From Adiantum capillus-veneris (lineage: Eukaryota > Streptophyta > Polypodiopsida > Polypodiales > Pteridaceae), in NCBI GenBank assembly GCA_014529385.2, contig CM043965.1, positions 61,893,433 to 61,957,432 on the forward strand: a DNA stretch of 64,000 nucleotides. Direction: 5' to 3'. Under the pieces are notes generated by a model that was given only the letters and a program-made list of their open reading frames with translations, was not told the DNA's origin and searched no databases. A program made the translations under genes and the position numbers. Shown piece after piece: positions 33,393-44,300 of the stretch (position 1 is its first letter; the number at the start of each line of letters is the position of its first letter).

Positions 33393-34727
33393 CTAAATGT
33401 GCAGATGAAGCTTCCCCAAAATGGGAGTAATAGGCTCTAAATGACTTGAGTGAGCCAAACCTGCTTCCCCTGTCATACCCATCTCCTCTGCACGAATGCC
33501 CAACTTTGATGCCAGTTCTGGTGATATGAAATTTGCACGGGCTCCTAGATCAAAGAAAACCAGCTTATGTTTGGTCTCTACTTTGCCCCAAGCTCTACAC
33601 AATTCCGTGGCATCTATGTTTGGCTGGTCTCAAACCAAATCTGGGACAAGTCCTGCACTCGGCTTTGGCTTCTTCTCTAAGAGCTTTCCTTTCTTCAAAA
33701 GTTTTGCAAAGTCCTTGCTCTCATCCCTGAAGAAGATTTAGATTGCTTCTTGGACATATCAGCTTCTTCAGTGGAGGGCTTCTTTGTGCGAGGCACAGAA
33801 GCCTTTGCTGCAGCATTGCCCTTGGATGAAAATTATTTGCCATGGGGCCCTTTCTTGTGGCTATTAAATTCATTGGAATCTCCCTTCGACAGATTGCTGG
33901 CCACTCTTGCATTCTCAATCAACTGGAACATATTCATGACATTAGTATTTGTGCAATAGTCCTTGGTTTTACTTGGAAATTTGCAACAATACTTCTCAAT
34001 CTGTTTTGACAATGACACAAACCTGTAAGAGGTGACTAGCAACAGTGCGGCCCAAAACTGTTTATTGTACTCTTCCAGATTTGCACACTGTTTAGCATTC
34101 AACTCGTGCCATTCTGTCATCACATCCACTTCAAATGTGTTTGTCAGCCATGCAGGCGCAAAAAGCTACTTGAATTGGACCCATGTTGTTGGGGCTTGAC
34201 CCTGGTTCAACAATGCGTTCCACCATTGAAGTGCATTCCCTTTCAAGAAAGTGGAAGCCTTGCGTATCTTTGAATATTTTGTGAAGTTTCCTCCAGCATA
34301 AGCTGCATCAAACTGTTGTATGAAGGTCAAATCCATTCTTAGTTCCAATGAAAGTTTCAAACTTCACTCCTTGCCCACCTTCCTTGTAATCCTTAGGCTG
34401 GCTCAAAGGAGCCACATTATCATAAACAGGTGCCTACAAAAGTGGTGCTTCATGATTGCCCATTCCAGCACTTGCATCACCTGTTTTACCTGTCGTATCT
34501 GCATTTTGGGCGTATGGCTACAAAAATCCAGCCATTCCAGATTGTGTTCTAGGCTCTCTAAATTAACCATAGGCACCTTGAAAACCTGGTTGGACACCCA
34601 TGTTTGCGTACATAGGGTTACCCATGCCTGTTTGCATTGTCCTAAACACATTCCCTGGCATATAACCTGTGGAAGGTCCAGCCATAGCTTGAAACACTAA
34701 AGCTGGATCATGGATTCAGAAGATGAA
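33393..34727 (-). pseudogene. Gyp-E gag and protease
   Basis: 34166-34360 holds the capsid signature (STFLKGNALQWWNALLNQ). 33833-34129 continues it (EWHELNAKQCANLEEYNKQF). 34370-34727 is a glycine/methionine/glutamine-rich N-terminal tail in several frames. 33393-33602 has CRAWGKVETK and protease FFDLGARANFISPELASKL. The zinc knuckle expected between (near 33720-33830) is not intact. Confidence 0.8.
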
Positions 34728-35085
34728 ACTCAAATCATTGTGTCTACACAAAGAATTTGGGAGATGGAAAGTTCATCATCCTAATGTTGTATGCTGATGA
34801 CATACTGATTGCAAGTGCCAACATGCAGGACAGGACATCAAAGACCTAAAAGAGGAGTTGTCTAAATCTTTTTCAATGAAAGATTTAGGTGCTGCAAAGA
34901 GGATACTTGGTATGAAGATATCAAGGGATAGGACAAAGAAGACAATAAAGCTATCTCAAGAGGATTACATCAAGAAGGTACTAGAAAGGTTTGCAATGCA
35001 AAATGCAAAAATGGTTTCTACACCTTTGGCTAGTCACTTTAAACTAACCAAGGATACGTGTCCAAAGCTCTGTGTTGCTTTCACC
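34728..35085 (+). pseudogene. Copia-D reverse transcriptase scrap
   Basis: Frames give YADDILIAS (near 34790-34816, copia YxDD), then from 34858 SMKDLGAAKRILGMKISRDR, KLSQEDYIKKVLERF and STPLASHFKLTKD. Both ends are abrupt: it abuts Gyp-E on the left and non-coding sequence on the right. No LTR. Confidence 0.85.
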
Positions 35086-36030
35086 CCCAACAATCCACAC
35101 TGCACTTTTTGAAGAAAAAGTGACTCTCTCGGCAATGGAATCATATAGCCGGCCTGTACAATGTAGAGGACGGTACTAATTCAATTATTTGTTAACTTTA
35201 CACAGAGCACTATGAAGAAAAGAGAACATAGTTGCAGGCACATGAGACTGACACCCTGTAGCCCCCAAAAGTTGGTGCCTCTTTTGGTATTTCTTTATTC
35301 AATAAGCAGATGATGATTCGTTCACTTAGACCAAACTCTCACAAAGCTGTCCAAACCTGGTGAGGGCTGAAAACGCAGGTTTTTGACCTTATTTCGACAG
35401 CACAAGAGCACAAAAACCATTGTAGTTCAAAAACACCTATCTAGGATAGATTCCCTTGTAATTTGGGAGCTTTTTGGTGAGCTGTAACAAAATTCTGTGT
35501 GTTGTAATTCTTTGTGTTTCTGCTGTCGGGTGCCCAAAAACCTTGTACACGCATCCCAAGTCTCTCACAAAGCTCCCCTGGTGTCCCCTTGCAGTTTAGG
35601 TGCAAAACCTTAAACCTGCAAAAAAACACAGCAGGTTGTAATTCTCTGTTTCGGATCGTTTTTAGTGGAGCGAACATGCCTACGCGTGTCTCAAGGGCTC
35701 CCGCATGCAATGGGATAGTTTCATTGTGAATTGGACGAGTTTTCATGCGAGAAAACCCTCCAAACTCACTATCTTTCCTGATGGAGCTGTGCGTACCTGT
35801 GGGGGATTAGCAGTTGGCTGAAAGCATGCAATGGTGGTACAAAAAGGATTGTCCTTGACACAACATGGGCTTGGTGGTTCATTTGTGTATGAATTGGACC
35901 TTTTAATTAAAACTGGAGAGGGGCCATATATTTCTTTGTTTTTAGAAGTTTCACTATTTGGAGGGCCCACTCCAAGAGAGGAGGCGGTGGAGAGGGTTGG
36001 ACCCACATTATGGTTATTGTCTTTCACGAC

Positions 36031-36087
<57 letters not shown>

Positions 36088-36153
36088 CACACGGTTGTGT
36101 TGCTCATGTGCACCTTCCATGCTCCAGAGCCAACGAGCTTGGACTGCTCTCTT

Positions 36154-36229
<76 letters not shown>

Positions 36230-36747
36230 ACCAGCAAGCTGAGCCCTGGTTGACCAACCACCGCTACATCTCTTTCTCTCTCTTTCTCACTCTCTGCACC
36301 AGAAAGATGCACACAAAACCCTGGTATTATTTAATGTTTATTGACCACTACTGCATCTGTGTGTGTGTGTGTGTGTGTGCACGCGCGTGTGTGTGTCTCT
36401 CTTGCTCCTTGCCAATGGACAATACTACAAGAATTTACCCCTCGGGTGACTCACAGCTACTCTCTTTCGATGAGCTGGATGAGGAGGAATCACGCATGGA
36501 TGAACAGATACAAAACCATCCCATTGTCAGTTCCATTGAGACACGTGTCACTAATCAAGCTTTTCTTTGTGATTATTGGGCTGCAAAGAAACGCTAACAG
36601 AGAAGGAAAGAACGACATCCTTTTTTTGCACTTGGATTACCAAAAGCCAGGTCAAGGAAGAACATTTGTGCAGCGATGGCACGATGTTGGCGCAAGCAAA
36701 CACTCAGGCTGTCAAGGAATGAGCACAAGGAAATATTTCAGTAACTA
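35086..36747. other. Non-coding stretch with three microsatellites
   Basis: Contains (CT)n at 36033-36085 and 36159-36223, and (GT)n at about 36358-36379. The long serine/leucine and arginine/glutamate frames on both strands are microsatellite artefacts. Nothing else recognisable. Confidence 0.6.
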
Positions 36748-37257
36748 TTGGACCACCAAACATTTTTCGAGCTGCAAAAATCAAATTTCAACAATGTCAA
36801 AGACACCGTTCTATCGTGTGTGCGCAACACTTTGGCTCAAATTAAGGTCCCACACTCAGTAAGTGAGCTTTTTGCTAAAAAAACCTCTCTGATGATGATC
36901 TTGAACAATAGTACGAGTGTAGCCTCAGTAAAGCAATCCAAAATTTCTAGTTTCCTGGGTGTCCATCGAAGGAATATAGCTGTTGCAACTTCAAGGCTGG
37001 AGAATAAAGACGAGGATGAAGTGTTGCCATTGAGTTCTTGTGAGAGACAATTGCCACAAGAAACCATTATCGCTAATGAAATAAGAGATTTGGTGTATGC
37101 CTTTTGGACATCAGAAACCAGAGTTTCACCTAACAAGAGGGACATATGTAAGAAGAGAATTGGAAGAAAAAGTGTTGTCAAACATCCTGTGCATCTACTC
37201 GATGACTCTCAGGTACCAACAAATCTTAGCAATTGTAATTTATTTGGTGATTCTTAA
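36748..37257 (+). CDS. Unrecognised ORF, possibly transposon-derived, 169 residues
   Basis: Has ordinary protein composition, unlike its surroundings: FLGVHRRNIAVATSRLENK, AFWTSETRVSPNKRDICKKR and KHPVHLLDDSQ. The TRVSPNKRD block followed by a basic patch and H-x3-LxxSQ reminds me of uncharacterised transposon-like proteins found in several plants; this is from memory and not certain. The frame opens with a TTG and a stop lies just upstream, so it is probably an internal fragment. Its end runs directly into the 127-bp tandem repeat. Confidence 0.4.
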   Translation: MDHQTFFELQKSNFNNVKDTVLSCVRNTLAQIKVPHSVSELFAKKTSLMMILNNSTSVASVKQSKISSFLGVHRRNIAVATSRLENKDEDEVLPLSSCERQLPQETIIANEIRDLVYAFWTSETRVSPNKRDICKKRIGRKSVVKHPVHLLDDSQVPTNLSNCNLFGDS

Positions 37258-37273
37258 GGCTAATTTGGTCAAG

Positions 37274-37560
37274 ATAGTACCAAATTTGGTGGTCTTCTAT
37301 ATGGTAGTGGTGGTATATAGTACCTTACAAAGGTTGTATAGAGAACCAATGCATTCCTGGGTGGTTCCAGAGCTATTCTTTATAGAACGAAAGCCCTTAT
37401 GCAGCACCAAACTTGGTAGTTTTCTATATGGTAGTGGTGGTATATAGTACCTTACAAAGGTCATATATAGTACCAATGCACTCCTATGTAGTCCCAAAGC
37501 TATCTTGTAAAGAACCAAAGCCCCTGTGCAGTACCAAATTTGGTAGTCTGCTGCATACTA
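37274..37560 (+). repeat. 127-bp tandem repeat, about 2.2 copies
   Basis: CCAAATTTGG-like starts recur at 37280, 37407 and 37534, each followed by TATGGTAGTGGTGG or a derivative and AGTACC words. Confidence 0.75.
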
Positions 37561-37804
37561 GTGATTCCAAAGCCTATCTATACAGTACCAAAGCCTCTAT
37601 ATAGTACCTTTTCCATCCCTACAGGCACCAAAGCCTCACTCTATTTTACCAGATCCTACTTGTGTAGTACCAAAGTCTTTGTGCAGTACCAAAACTATTC
37701 CATGTATAGTAGCAAAACATTCTTGTTTATCACCAAAGCATTTGCAAAGTTTCCATATGGGTACTCTTCTGCAAAAAATTCTAAAATGAGTCAAAAGCAG
37801 ACAG

Positions 37805-38460
37805 ATAATACAATTTTTGGTACTGCTTACAACCAATTTGGGTTCTACAGTACTATCTTTGGTACTGTTTACAACCAATTTTGGTTCTATAGTACAATAT
37901 TTGGTACTATTTACATCCAATTTTGGTTCTACATTACTAAAATTGGTACTGTTTACATCCAATTTTGGTTCTACAATACTATCTTTGGTATTGTTTACAT
38001 TCAATTTTGGTTCTACAGTACAATCTTTGGTACTTTTTATATCCAATTTTGGTTTTATAGTACAATCTTTGGTAGTGTATACATCCAATTTTGGTACATT
38101 ACTATCTTTGGTATTGTTTACAACCAATTTTGGTTCTACAGTACAATCTTTGGTAGTGTGTACATCCAATTTTGGTACATTACTATCTTTGGTACTGTTT
38201 ACAACCAATTTTGGTTCTACAATACAATCTTTGGTACTCTTTACATCCAATTTTGGTACAATACTATCTTTGGTACTGTTTACAACCTATTTTCGTACTA
38301 CAGTACAAGCTTTGGTAGTGTGTACATCCAATTTTGGTATATTACTATCTTTGGTAATATGTAAAACCAATTTTGGTTCTACAATACAATCTTTGGTACT
38401 GCTTACATCCAATTTTGGTTCTGCAATACATTCTTTGGTACTGTATACAACCAATTTTGC
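37805..38460 (+). repeat. 42/39-bp minisatellite
   Basis: About 15 units with consensus words TTTGGTACTGTTTACA and CCAATTTTGGTTCTACA. Full units are 42 bp; several lack 3 bp. Because every unit is a multiple of three without stops, open frames exist on both strands (37540-38364 plus, 37817-38497 plus, 37636-38250 minus). The 37540 frame repeats FGTVYNQFWFYSTI. Translation is not supported by anything else. Confidence 0.92.
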
Positions 38461-38742
38461 ATTAGGAGAAACTTGGACTCAATTTTGGGCCCTGTAAGAA
38501 ACGCCAACTCAGCATAGAGAGAGGTAATTATGAAAAATACAAAAGTTTCTTTTTGGAATTCTATTTCTCATATTACATACATAAAAGTTTGCTCAATCAC
38601 TTAAATGCATGCTCGTACAAAATGCTTTTCGAGAGCCCAACTTAAGTGTTCACAAAAATCCATGTCTATGAATCTTAATGAGTGATGTGATATGCAATGA
38701 GAGAAAACACATAAGAGTTGTTCTCAAAATATAAAAATAATA

Positions 38743-38998
38743 CCACGGATACATCCAGAACATCCAAAAACCTTAGGATAGCTCTTTAAAACACTGAAAT
38801 CTGACGTCTCTAGCCCAAGATATAGCATTTTTAAGCCTATGGCCTCATGAGGTCAGAACCAAGCAAATAGAGATTTGCTTGGTTCTGACCTCATGAGGCC
38901 ATAGGCTTAAAAATGCTATATCTTGGGCTAGAGACGTCAGATTTCAGTGTTTTAAAGAGCTATCCTAAGGTTTTTGGACGTTCCAGATGCATCCGTGG
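38743..38998. repeat. Near-perfect palindrome: 126-bp arms, 4-bp loop
   Basis: 38743-38868 pairs with 38873-38998 with four mismatches, all in the outer 25 bp; the inner roughly 100 bp are identical. Loop AGAG. The transcript would fold into a long hairpin. Confidence 0.97.
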
Positions 38999-39037
38999 GC
39001 TTAAAAATTACTATATCTTAATCCTAGGGCCTCATGA

Positions 39038-39103
39038 GATCAGAACCAAGCGAATAGATGCCCCAGAGACCCCTCAAGGGCCTCTATTCGCTTGGTTCTG
39101 ACT
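39038..39103. repeat. Second, smaller hairpin related to the palindrome
   Basis: CAGAACCAAGCGAATAG (39041-39057) pairs with 39084-39100. The left arm and preceding bases resemble the inner arm of the large palindrome, so this is a diverged third copy with its own inverted partner. Confidence 0.85.
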
Positions 39104-39185
39104 CCTTCATAGTCTTAAATAGTACCTATCAATCATTATCAAGTACAATCTGTTCGAATTTAAATTGTGAGTACTTCATAAAAAG

Positions 39186-39224
39186 GTGATTGACACTTGT
39201 GCGAGATGCACAAGTATCAATCAC
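39186..39224. repeat. 17-bp-arm hairpin
   Basis: GTGATTGACACTTGTGC pairs with 39208-39224 with one mismatch, loop GAGAT, immediately left of the Gyp-1 gag scrap. Confidence 0.88.
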
Positions 39225-39226
39225 AA

Positions 39227-39427
39227 GAATTGATAGGTCATGCCAAACGGGTTTTGCGATACATTTGGAAAATTTGACTTACCCCATTGATGAGATCTTG
39301 ACTCAGAGAACCCAGCAGACTTCTAACAATGAAAGTAGAAAGAGAAAGAGTTCCCAAGAAAAGAAAGACAAGGATACACGACCCCGGCTCACTCTTCGAG
39401 AGAGGGCCAGTTACATCAAGAAGGGAT
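39227..39427 (+). pseudogene. 200-bp Gyp-1 gag scrap ending in tail-to-tail junction J2
   Basis: Reads ENLTYPIDEILTQRTQQ, SRKRKSSQEK and LRERASYIKKG, matching Gyp-1b 47300-47500 up to the residues just before the zinc knuckle. At 39427/39428 it switches to minus-strand Copia-A. The gypsy break is within about six bases of the break at J1 (568). Confidence 0.85.
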
Positions 39428-39508
39428 ACAGAACCATAAGAAGTGGCTGCATTGTTGTTACCACTCTTCCTTTGAGCAGTAATAAAGGCCTGTTCAACTG
39501 CACGCTGT

Positions 39509-41782
39509 CTAGTCTTGTTTTTTTTTGGAAAGTGACTCTTGCAACAGCAATGTGCATAATGTATCAAACTTGACAACTTCAGGATTTCCTTGGGTCATAA
39601 GTCTCCAAGTACTAGCAAAAGTCTGGTAAGAATCTGGCAAAGCATCAAGAATAGTCTGCATAAGGGAACTGTCTAAAATGAATTCACCTGCAGAAATAAG
39701 TTTCTCATTGATATCCTTGACACCAGCAAGGAAAGTGTCCATGTCATCTTCCTCATGCATAATCTTCAATTCCAGCTCTTTACGCAGCAATGCAATTTTA
39801 GCCTCATTGCGACTTGCATAAAGACCAGCTAGAATATCCCAAGCCTGTTTTGCAAATTTCACTGAACGAATGTGGGGAGTAATAGTGCACTTCAGAGACA
39901 ACGCAATCAATGCATGAGCCTGCTCATCTTTTGTAACATTTAATGGCCTAAAATCTTATTTGTAGCGGAAATTAGCATGAACATAGTGGGCATTTCATTA
40001 GAATAGATTCCTAATGAGAATTACAAGAGTGCTTGGGTGGAGAGAGCAACAAAAAGCATAACACCTAGTTAGATAGCATCGACAATACTTTCAAAAGAGA
40101 GAGAGATTAAACTATTGACAACAGTTGAGGACCGGATTTGCATGGAGCCGGTCCCCCCTCCAAAAGGCTTTGTATTATGGTTTCTCCCATCAAGAGAGAC
40201 ATTGTACAATACAATTCTTTGTGTTCCTTCAAGACTAGCTAGTGCAATGAAGATGGAAGCTTCATACACCAAGCAAAACACTTAATCAAACACAACTTGA
40301 ATTATCCCCGTTCTCAGACCCAAGACCTCACACACCTTCGAAGATGGTGAGAGCTAGCAGGGTATGAGAGTAGATTGAGAGGAAAAAGAAGTATCTTACG
40401 AGAAAGAAGTACATCTCCTCACATAATCACTCATATTAGCATAGCTTAGCTTAGTAATTAGCTTGGTAGAGAAGATGAGCATGCATTGAAGCTTGGCTCT
40501 TGGTTGGATTTGCATCCACATGCCAAGAGAGTGTTGATGTAGGCTTCTATCTCACAAGCTTGGAGTAGGTGATGAGCTCTCCATTAAAGCTTGGGAGGAG
40601 ATAGAGTATTTTCCCTTCACACATGGTCAAGTGTGAGAGTGTGAGTGTCAATGCCAAGCAAAAATCAGCCCCCTCTCTCTCTTGGGCGAGCCCTAGCTGC
40701 TAAGTTAGTCTGGCTTTTGCCTCATTGGACCTCCCCAGGTCAAGCCAATAGGGATTAAGCAGCATAAGTGATAGCCTTTAGACATGTGTCCCCCTTTCCC
40801 CTTTTGTGAGAGCTTTAGGTAATTAAATAATTAAACTAAACTCTCATTGGACCCCTTTGCCTCCTGGCCAATAGGAATCAGGCAAGCCATGGGGCTCCTG
40901 AATGCTCATTGGACCCCTTGGGAGACTGCCCAATAGTCTTCTAGGACACTTAATTCTTATTGGTTTCTTTTATTAAATGTTTTTAAATTAATTAAACTAG
41001 ATTTACTCTAGCTTAATTCTCATTGGTCCACTTCAAGGGTCTTCCAATAGGAATTGGGCACACCTTGTGGGCATCTGGCCTAGGGAGCTGACATGTGTCC
41101 CTCATTCCCTTTGTGTAAAGGGAGCCTGTGTGTGTGTGTGTGGCTTTCTCTCTCATCCCCTAGCTTTGGGGCTCGCCCCCTCCCATGTAGGGATGTAGAA
41201 AGACTTTTTGGGCACACACTAAGCATCCAATTTTCCCTAAGGTTGACCTTTGGACACAACCTTTGAATTTTGGAACCTTAGCATTTTGGAAGTCTTAATG
41301 GGCTGAACCTTAGGGTCTTTTTAGCCCGTTGTTTCACATGGCTCTTTTGCAGATGGCCCCCCCTTTGGATCCCTATTTTCCCTCCTTTGGATCCCTACTG
41401 TGGCCGGTCTGCTAACTTAACCAATATTCTAGCTTTTTCTCCCTTGGCACTTCCCCACATTAAATGATCAGTTTAATATGAGAAAATCATTTAGGAGAAT
41501 TAGATATTGATTATTATGACATCTTTTACATCCCAACAAGCTTGCTCAGTTGTAGGCAAAAAAACTCTAACATTTGAAATCCTTGCAGCAAGACCTGCAA
41601 CATCCTCAACATCGCCTACATCCCCAGAACCAGGACTTACATCAATGTCCTGCACAATATTCCAGATGGCCCTTTGACACAAGAACATGCTGCATCATAT
41701 AATCCCATATAGGGTAATTGTCCCCATCCAATCTGTTCTCAGCAGCAAACATCTTGAACACATCTGTGTTGTTGTCAGCCAT
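39509..41782 (-). pseudogene. Copia-A copy 2 gag, split
   Basis: The gag N-terminus (MADNNTDVFKMFAAENRLDG) lies at 41782-41522 with a frameshift. The middle (ALSLKCTITPHIRSVKFAK to LTLLLQE-like end) lies at 39910-39509 in one frame. The two are separated by the solo LTR. The zinc knuckle and protease are missing beyond the J2 junction. Confidence 0.85.
39932..41521. repeat. Solo LTR, 1,590 bp
   Basis: Begins TGTAACATTT and ends TATGACA, flanked by perfect TCTTT duplications (39927-39931 and 41522-41526) within copia gag. The uninterrupted gag at 23520-23540 proves insertion. No long ORF. Contains four ATTGG...CCAAT pairs between 40734 and 41048. The TG...CA ends and 5-bp duplication indicate an LTR family not otherwise present in the window; orientation unresolved. 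Confidence 0.8.
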
Positions 41783-42144
41783 GGTAAATGCTGAACTTGA
41801 TGTGAAAACTGTCCGAAAAGAGGAGAAACGGAGCGAGAATAACACGTACTATATAGCACAAACCATGTAATACTATAAGGGACATGTTATGCAAAAAATG
41901 GCATTAACAAAAAATTTGCCCAAAATGACAAAATAGCATGTGCAATACTGCATGCTGTGGAAATGGAGGCCGAAATGAGCCCGAATCAGAAATCTGAGTA
42001 GACTGAGCTCTACAAGCTCACCCAAAACTTTTGTCTACATGCGAATGCTTGCCAAAGCTCACTAAAATCAGAAAAAGTGAGCAGGCATGTGCTGGAGCAG
42101 CTAGTGACGAAGCCTGGGAGGATGCAACCTTCTCTGGTACCAAT

Positions 42145-42373
42145 TGTTGGAATTAGGGTTGCAGAGAAACACACACATCTTGGAGAAGACAAAGGAAGCT
42201 CAAGGCACACAACAGAGAGTGTATTACTTAGTGTGCAATAGAAAAGATAGATAGCCCTAGAGTGATGGACGTATATACAATGCACAGGGAAAAAAAACCT
42301 TCTAAAGAGGGGAAAAATGCCCCGGCGGTCCTAGTGTGTTCACACACATCACTACCACATGTTTAAGGTAACA
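42145..42373 (-). repeat. Copia-A copy 2, 5' LTR
   Basis: 229 bp, TGTTGG...AACA, matching the LTRs at 19605 and 24137. The adjoining PBS reads TGGTACCAGAG on the minus strand, two changes from consensus. Confidence 0.9.
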
Positions 42374-44300
42374 GCAGTTGGGTAGAAGGCAAAGTATTAC
42401 AAATTTTTGTTGTTTTGGTTAGAGAGAAGTAGGCATAGTTGGAAGAGAAGAGAGAGAAGAATGCGACATTGAGGAATTGTCATTTAAAACATGATCAACA
42501 TCTTTAAAAAAATGACGCAATGAGTAGCAAAAACAGGGTTCTTCAATTTTATCTTGAGAAGAGAGCTTCATAAATTGAATTGTACAAAGAAGTGGTGAGG
42601 AAGGAACATCCTTCTCCCCCAACAACAACACATGCATGCCATTGGATTTAAACATCAAACTATTGTGTTGATGACCCTAAACCATATAACCACTCTAAGG
42701 ACATGTGATACCCTTGAATCTCAAACAATATATCCTTGACTTGAGTATCCCACACCTCGACATCATGGTTTCTATAATTTCTACCTTGTAACAGTGGGAA
42801 CTCGGAGTCTGGGAAAAATTGATCCGTTTCACTAATAGGTAATGAAATTGTGTGAAGCACCATCGTCCTACCAAGATTCTCACATTGTGACCTTGGATAA
42901 ACCTATGCATATGCATCAACTTATGTGGACCAAAGGTTCTTGACTGCCACATTGAGGCCGTGATACAACAATTGTGCATTGCTTTGGTGTCTGTTACTTC
43001 CGCATTGGAAAAACGAGAGGATGACTTGAGAGGTAGCAATTGCACCATGTACACTGCTTTCTCCTTAGTTTGGGCAAAAAAAAATTCCTTGGGCCAATTC
43101 TTTTTGCCGTGTCCACTCCCTAAACGTGTAAAACATAACTTTTCCTTTTTAGCTTTCTCAAACTCTTTACTAGAAGATGGTATGCTTGGACTACTATACA
43201 TTTTCTCTTATTGTGCCCATGCGGTGTGTGTGCACTTGCATATGCAATGTCAGACACATGAGTGTTATGCGATGCTTTTTCATCGGGATCATCATGTATA
43301 TGAACTTGCACTATAGCCTCCTCAAGCATCTTGGAATTGTGAGTTTTAACATGCTTCTTAAGCTCTACCATTAACCCACGGATGAGACCGTGCACTTGCT
43401 AAAAGGTATTTAGACCATCCAGCTTGAGAATCACATCACGATAGTGCAAGATATACATTTATGCTAATGCATAGAGCACTTGTCTCATGTAGAACAAGAT
43501 CTATCCGCTTCATTTGTAGGAAGAAATTCCTTTTAGAACACACCCCCAAAGGTTGTCCAAGTCTATGGTACCATGCCCTTCTCCTTGAGAGACATCCACC
43601 ATTTGTAGGCCTTACCCTCTAGTGTTAGGTAATTTGTTTGCAGTGCCTTGGCTGCACTTGGAGTGCTTCTAAGATTGTGAATCCCTCCCATTTTCTCAGG
43701 ATATATTTACAGTATCTTTGTTGTGCTCTTTTTACTATCTAGAATTTGGTGACTTGGTATTCATTAACAAGTCAACCACCTCTTTTTGAAAGAGAAGGTA
43801 CAACCCCTCTAGATTGAAGCCTTGCTTCTATAGACCATAGGTGCTCTTGCCATGAACAAGAGTCATAGAAACCCTATTCTGCTTATTAACTTGTCCCTTG
43901 CATGACTATTGTACAAGTTGCACAAGCATATCAGACATCTTAGTGACATTCACATTCAAGTATAAAACTAGCCTTTAAAATAATCATCCATGCTTGTACT
44001 GATCTAAAATCTTGGATATCAAGCAATTTTATGCTATCATCCAACCCTATTGCTACATAGGCACCCTTCGTGACAATAGCCAAGTGCAAGGCAACAACAG
44101 GCAAAAGTTAAAACTGGTGTAGGATCCTCAAAATCAAATGCATGATGCATGTCAATATCCCAATCCATGGCGTAACGTGTTGTGCTAGTGAAAGGATGTA
44201 CCTTAGAGAGAAAGTCACCTGTCAAAACCAAACAGTATCCAGCTATGAATAATCGCAAATGAAATTGATTGGCCTTGCTAAATTGATACCATCAAGGAGT
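42374..44300 (-). pseudogene. Gyp-C: decayed gypsy gag-protease region
   Basis: The minus strand gives a capsid block LEGKAYKWWMSLKEKG (about 43628-43580), a zinc knuckle decayed to CFTRLGSGHGKKNW (about 43120; second and fourth ligands lost), protease-region text and a post-protease linker (NGMHVLLLGEKDVPSSPL, 42630-42570). A PBS-like TGGTATCA lies at about 44285-44292, so a 5' LTR probably lies to the right. Cut at 42373 by Copia-A. Confidence 0.6.

Larger units (their letters stand above)
30894..34727 (-). mobile_element. Gyp-E: truncated Ty3/gypsy element
   Basis: Minus-strand gag, protease, RT, RNase H and integrase in gypsy order, with no LTR at either end. The left end stops inside the integrase C-terminus where repeat X begins. 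The right end stops in the gag N-terminus where a plus-strand copia scrap begins. It is related to the fragment at 10520-11136 and more distantly to Gyp-1. Confidence 0.85.
39428..42373 (-). mobile_element. Copia-A second copy, 5' part with solo-LTR insertion
   Basis: From right to left: 5' LTR (42145-42373), decayed PBS, leader, gag ATG at 41782, gag to about 39428. 39932-41521 is a foreign LTR. It stops at the copia position equivalent to 23028. The gag protein shows the same motifs as the complete copy (AKQAWDILAGLYASRNEAK, MHEEDDMDTFLAGVKDINEK, DALPDSYQTF). The element sits in Gyp-C, which begins at 42374. Confidence 0.88.

Noticed and set aside
37805-38460. Possible CRISPR array
   Set aside because: Units are contiguous without unique spacers, and the sequence is eukaryotic.
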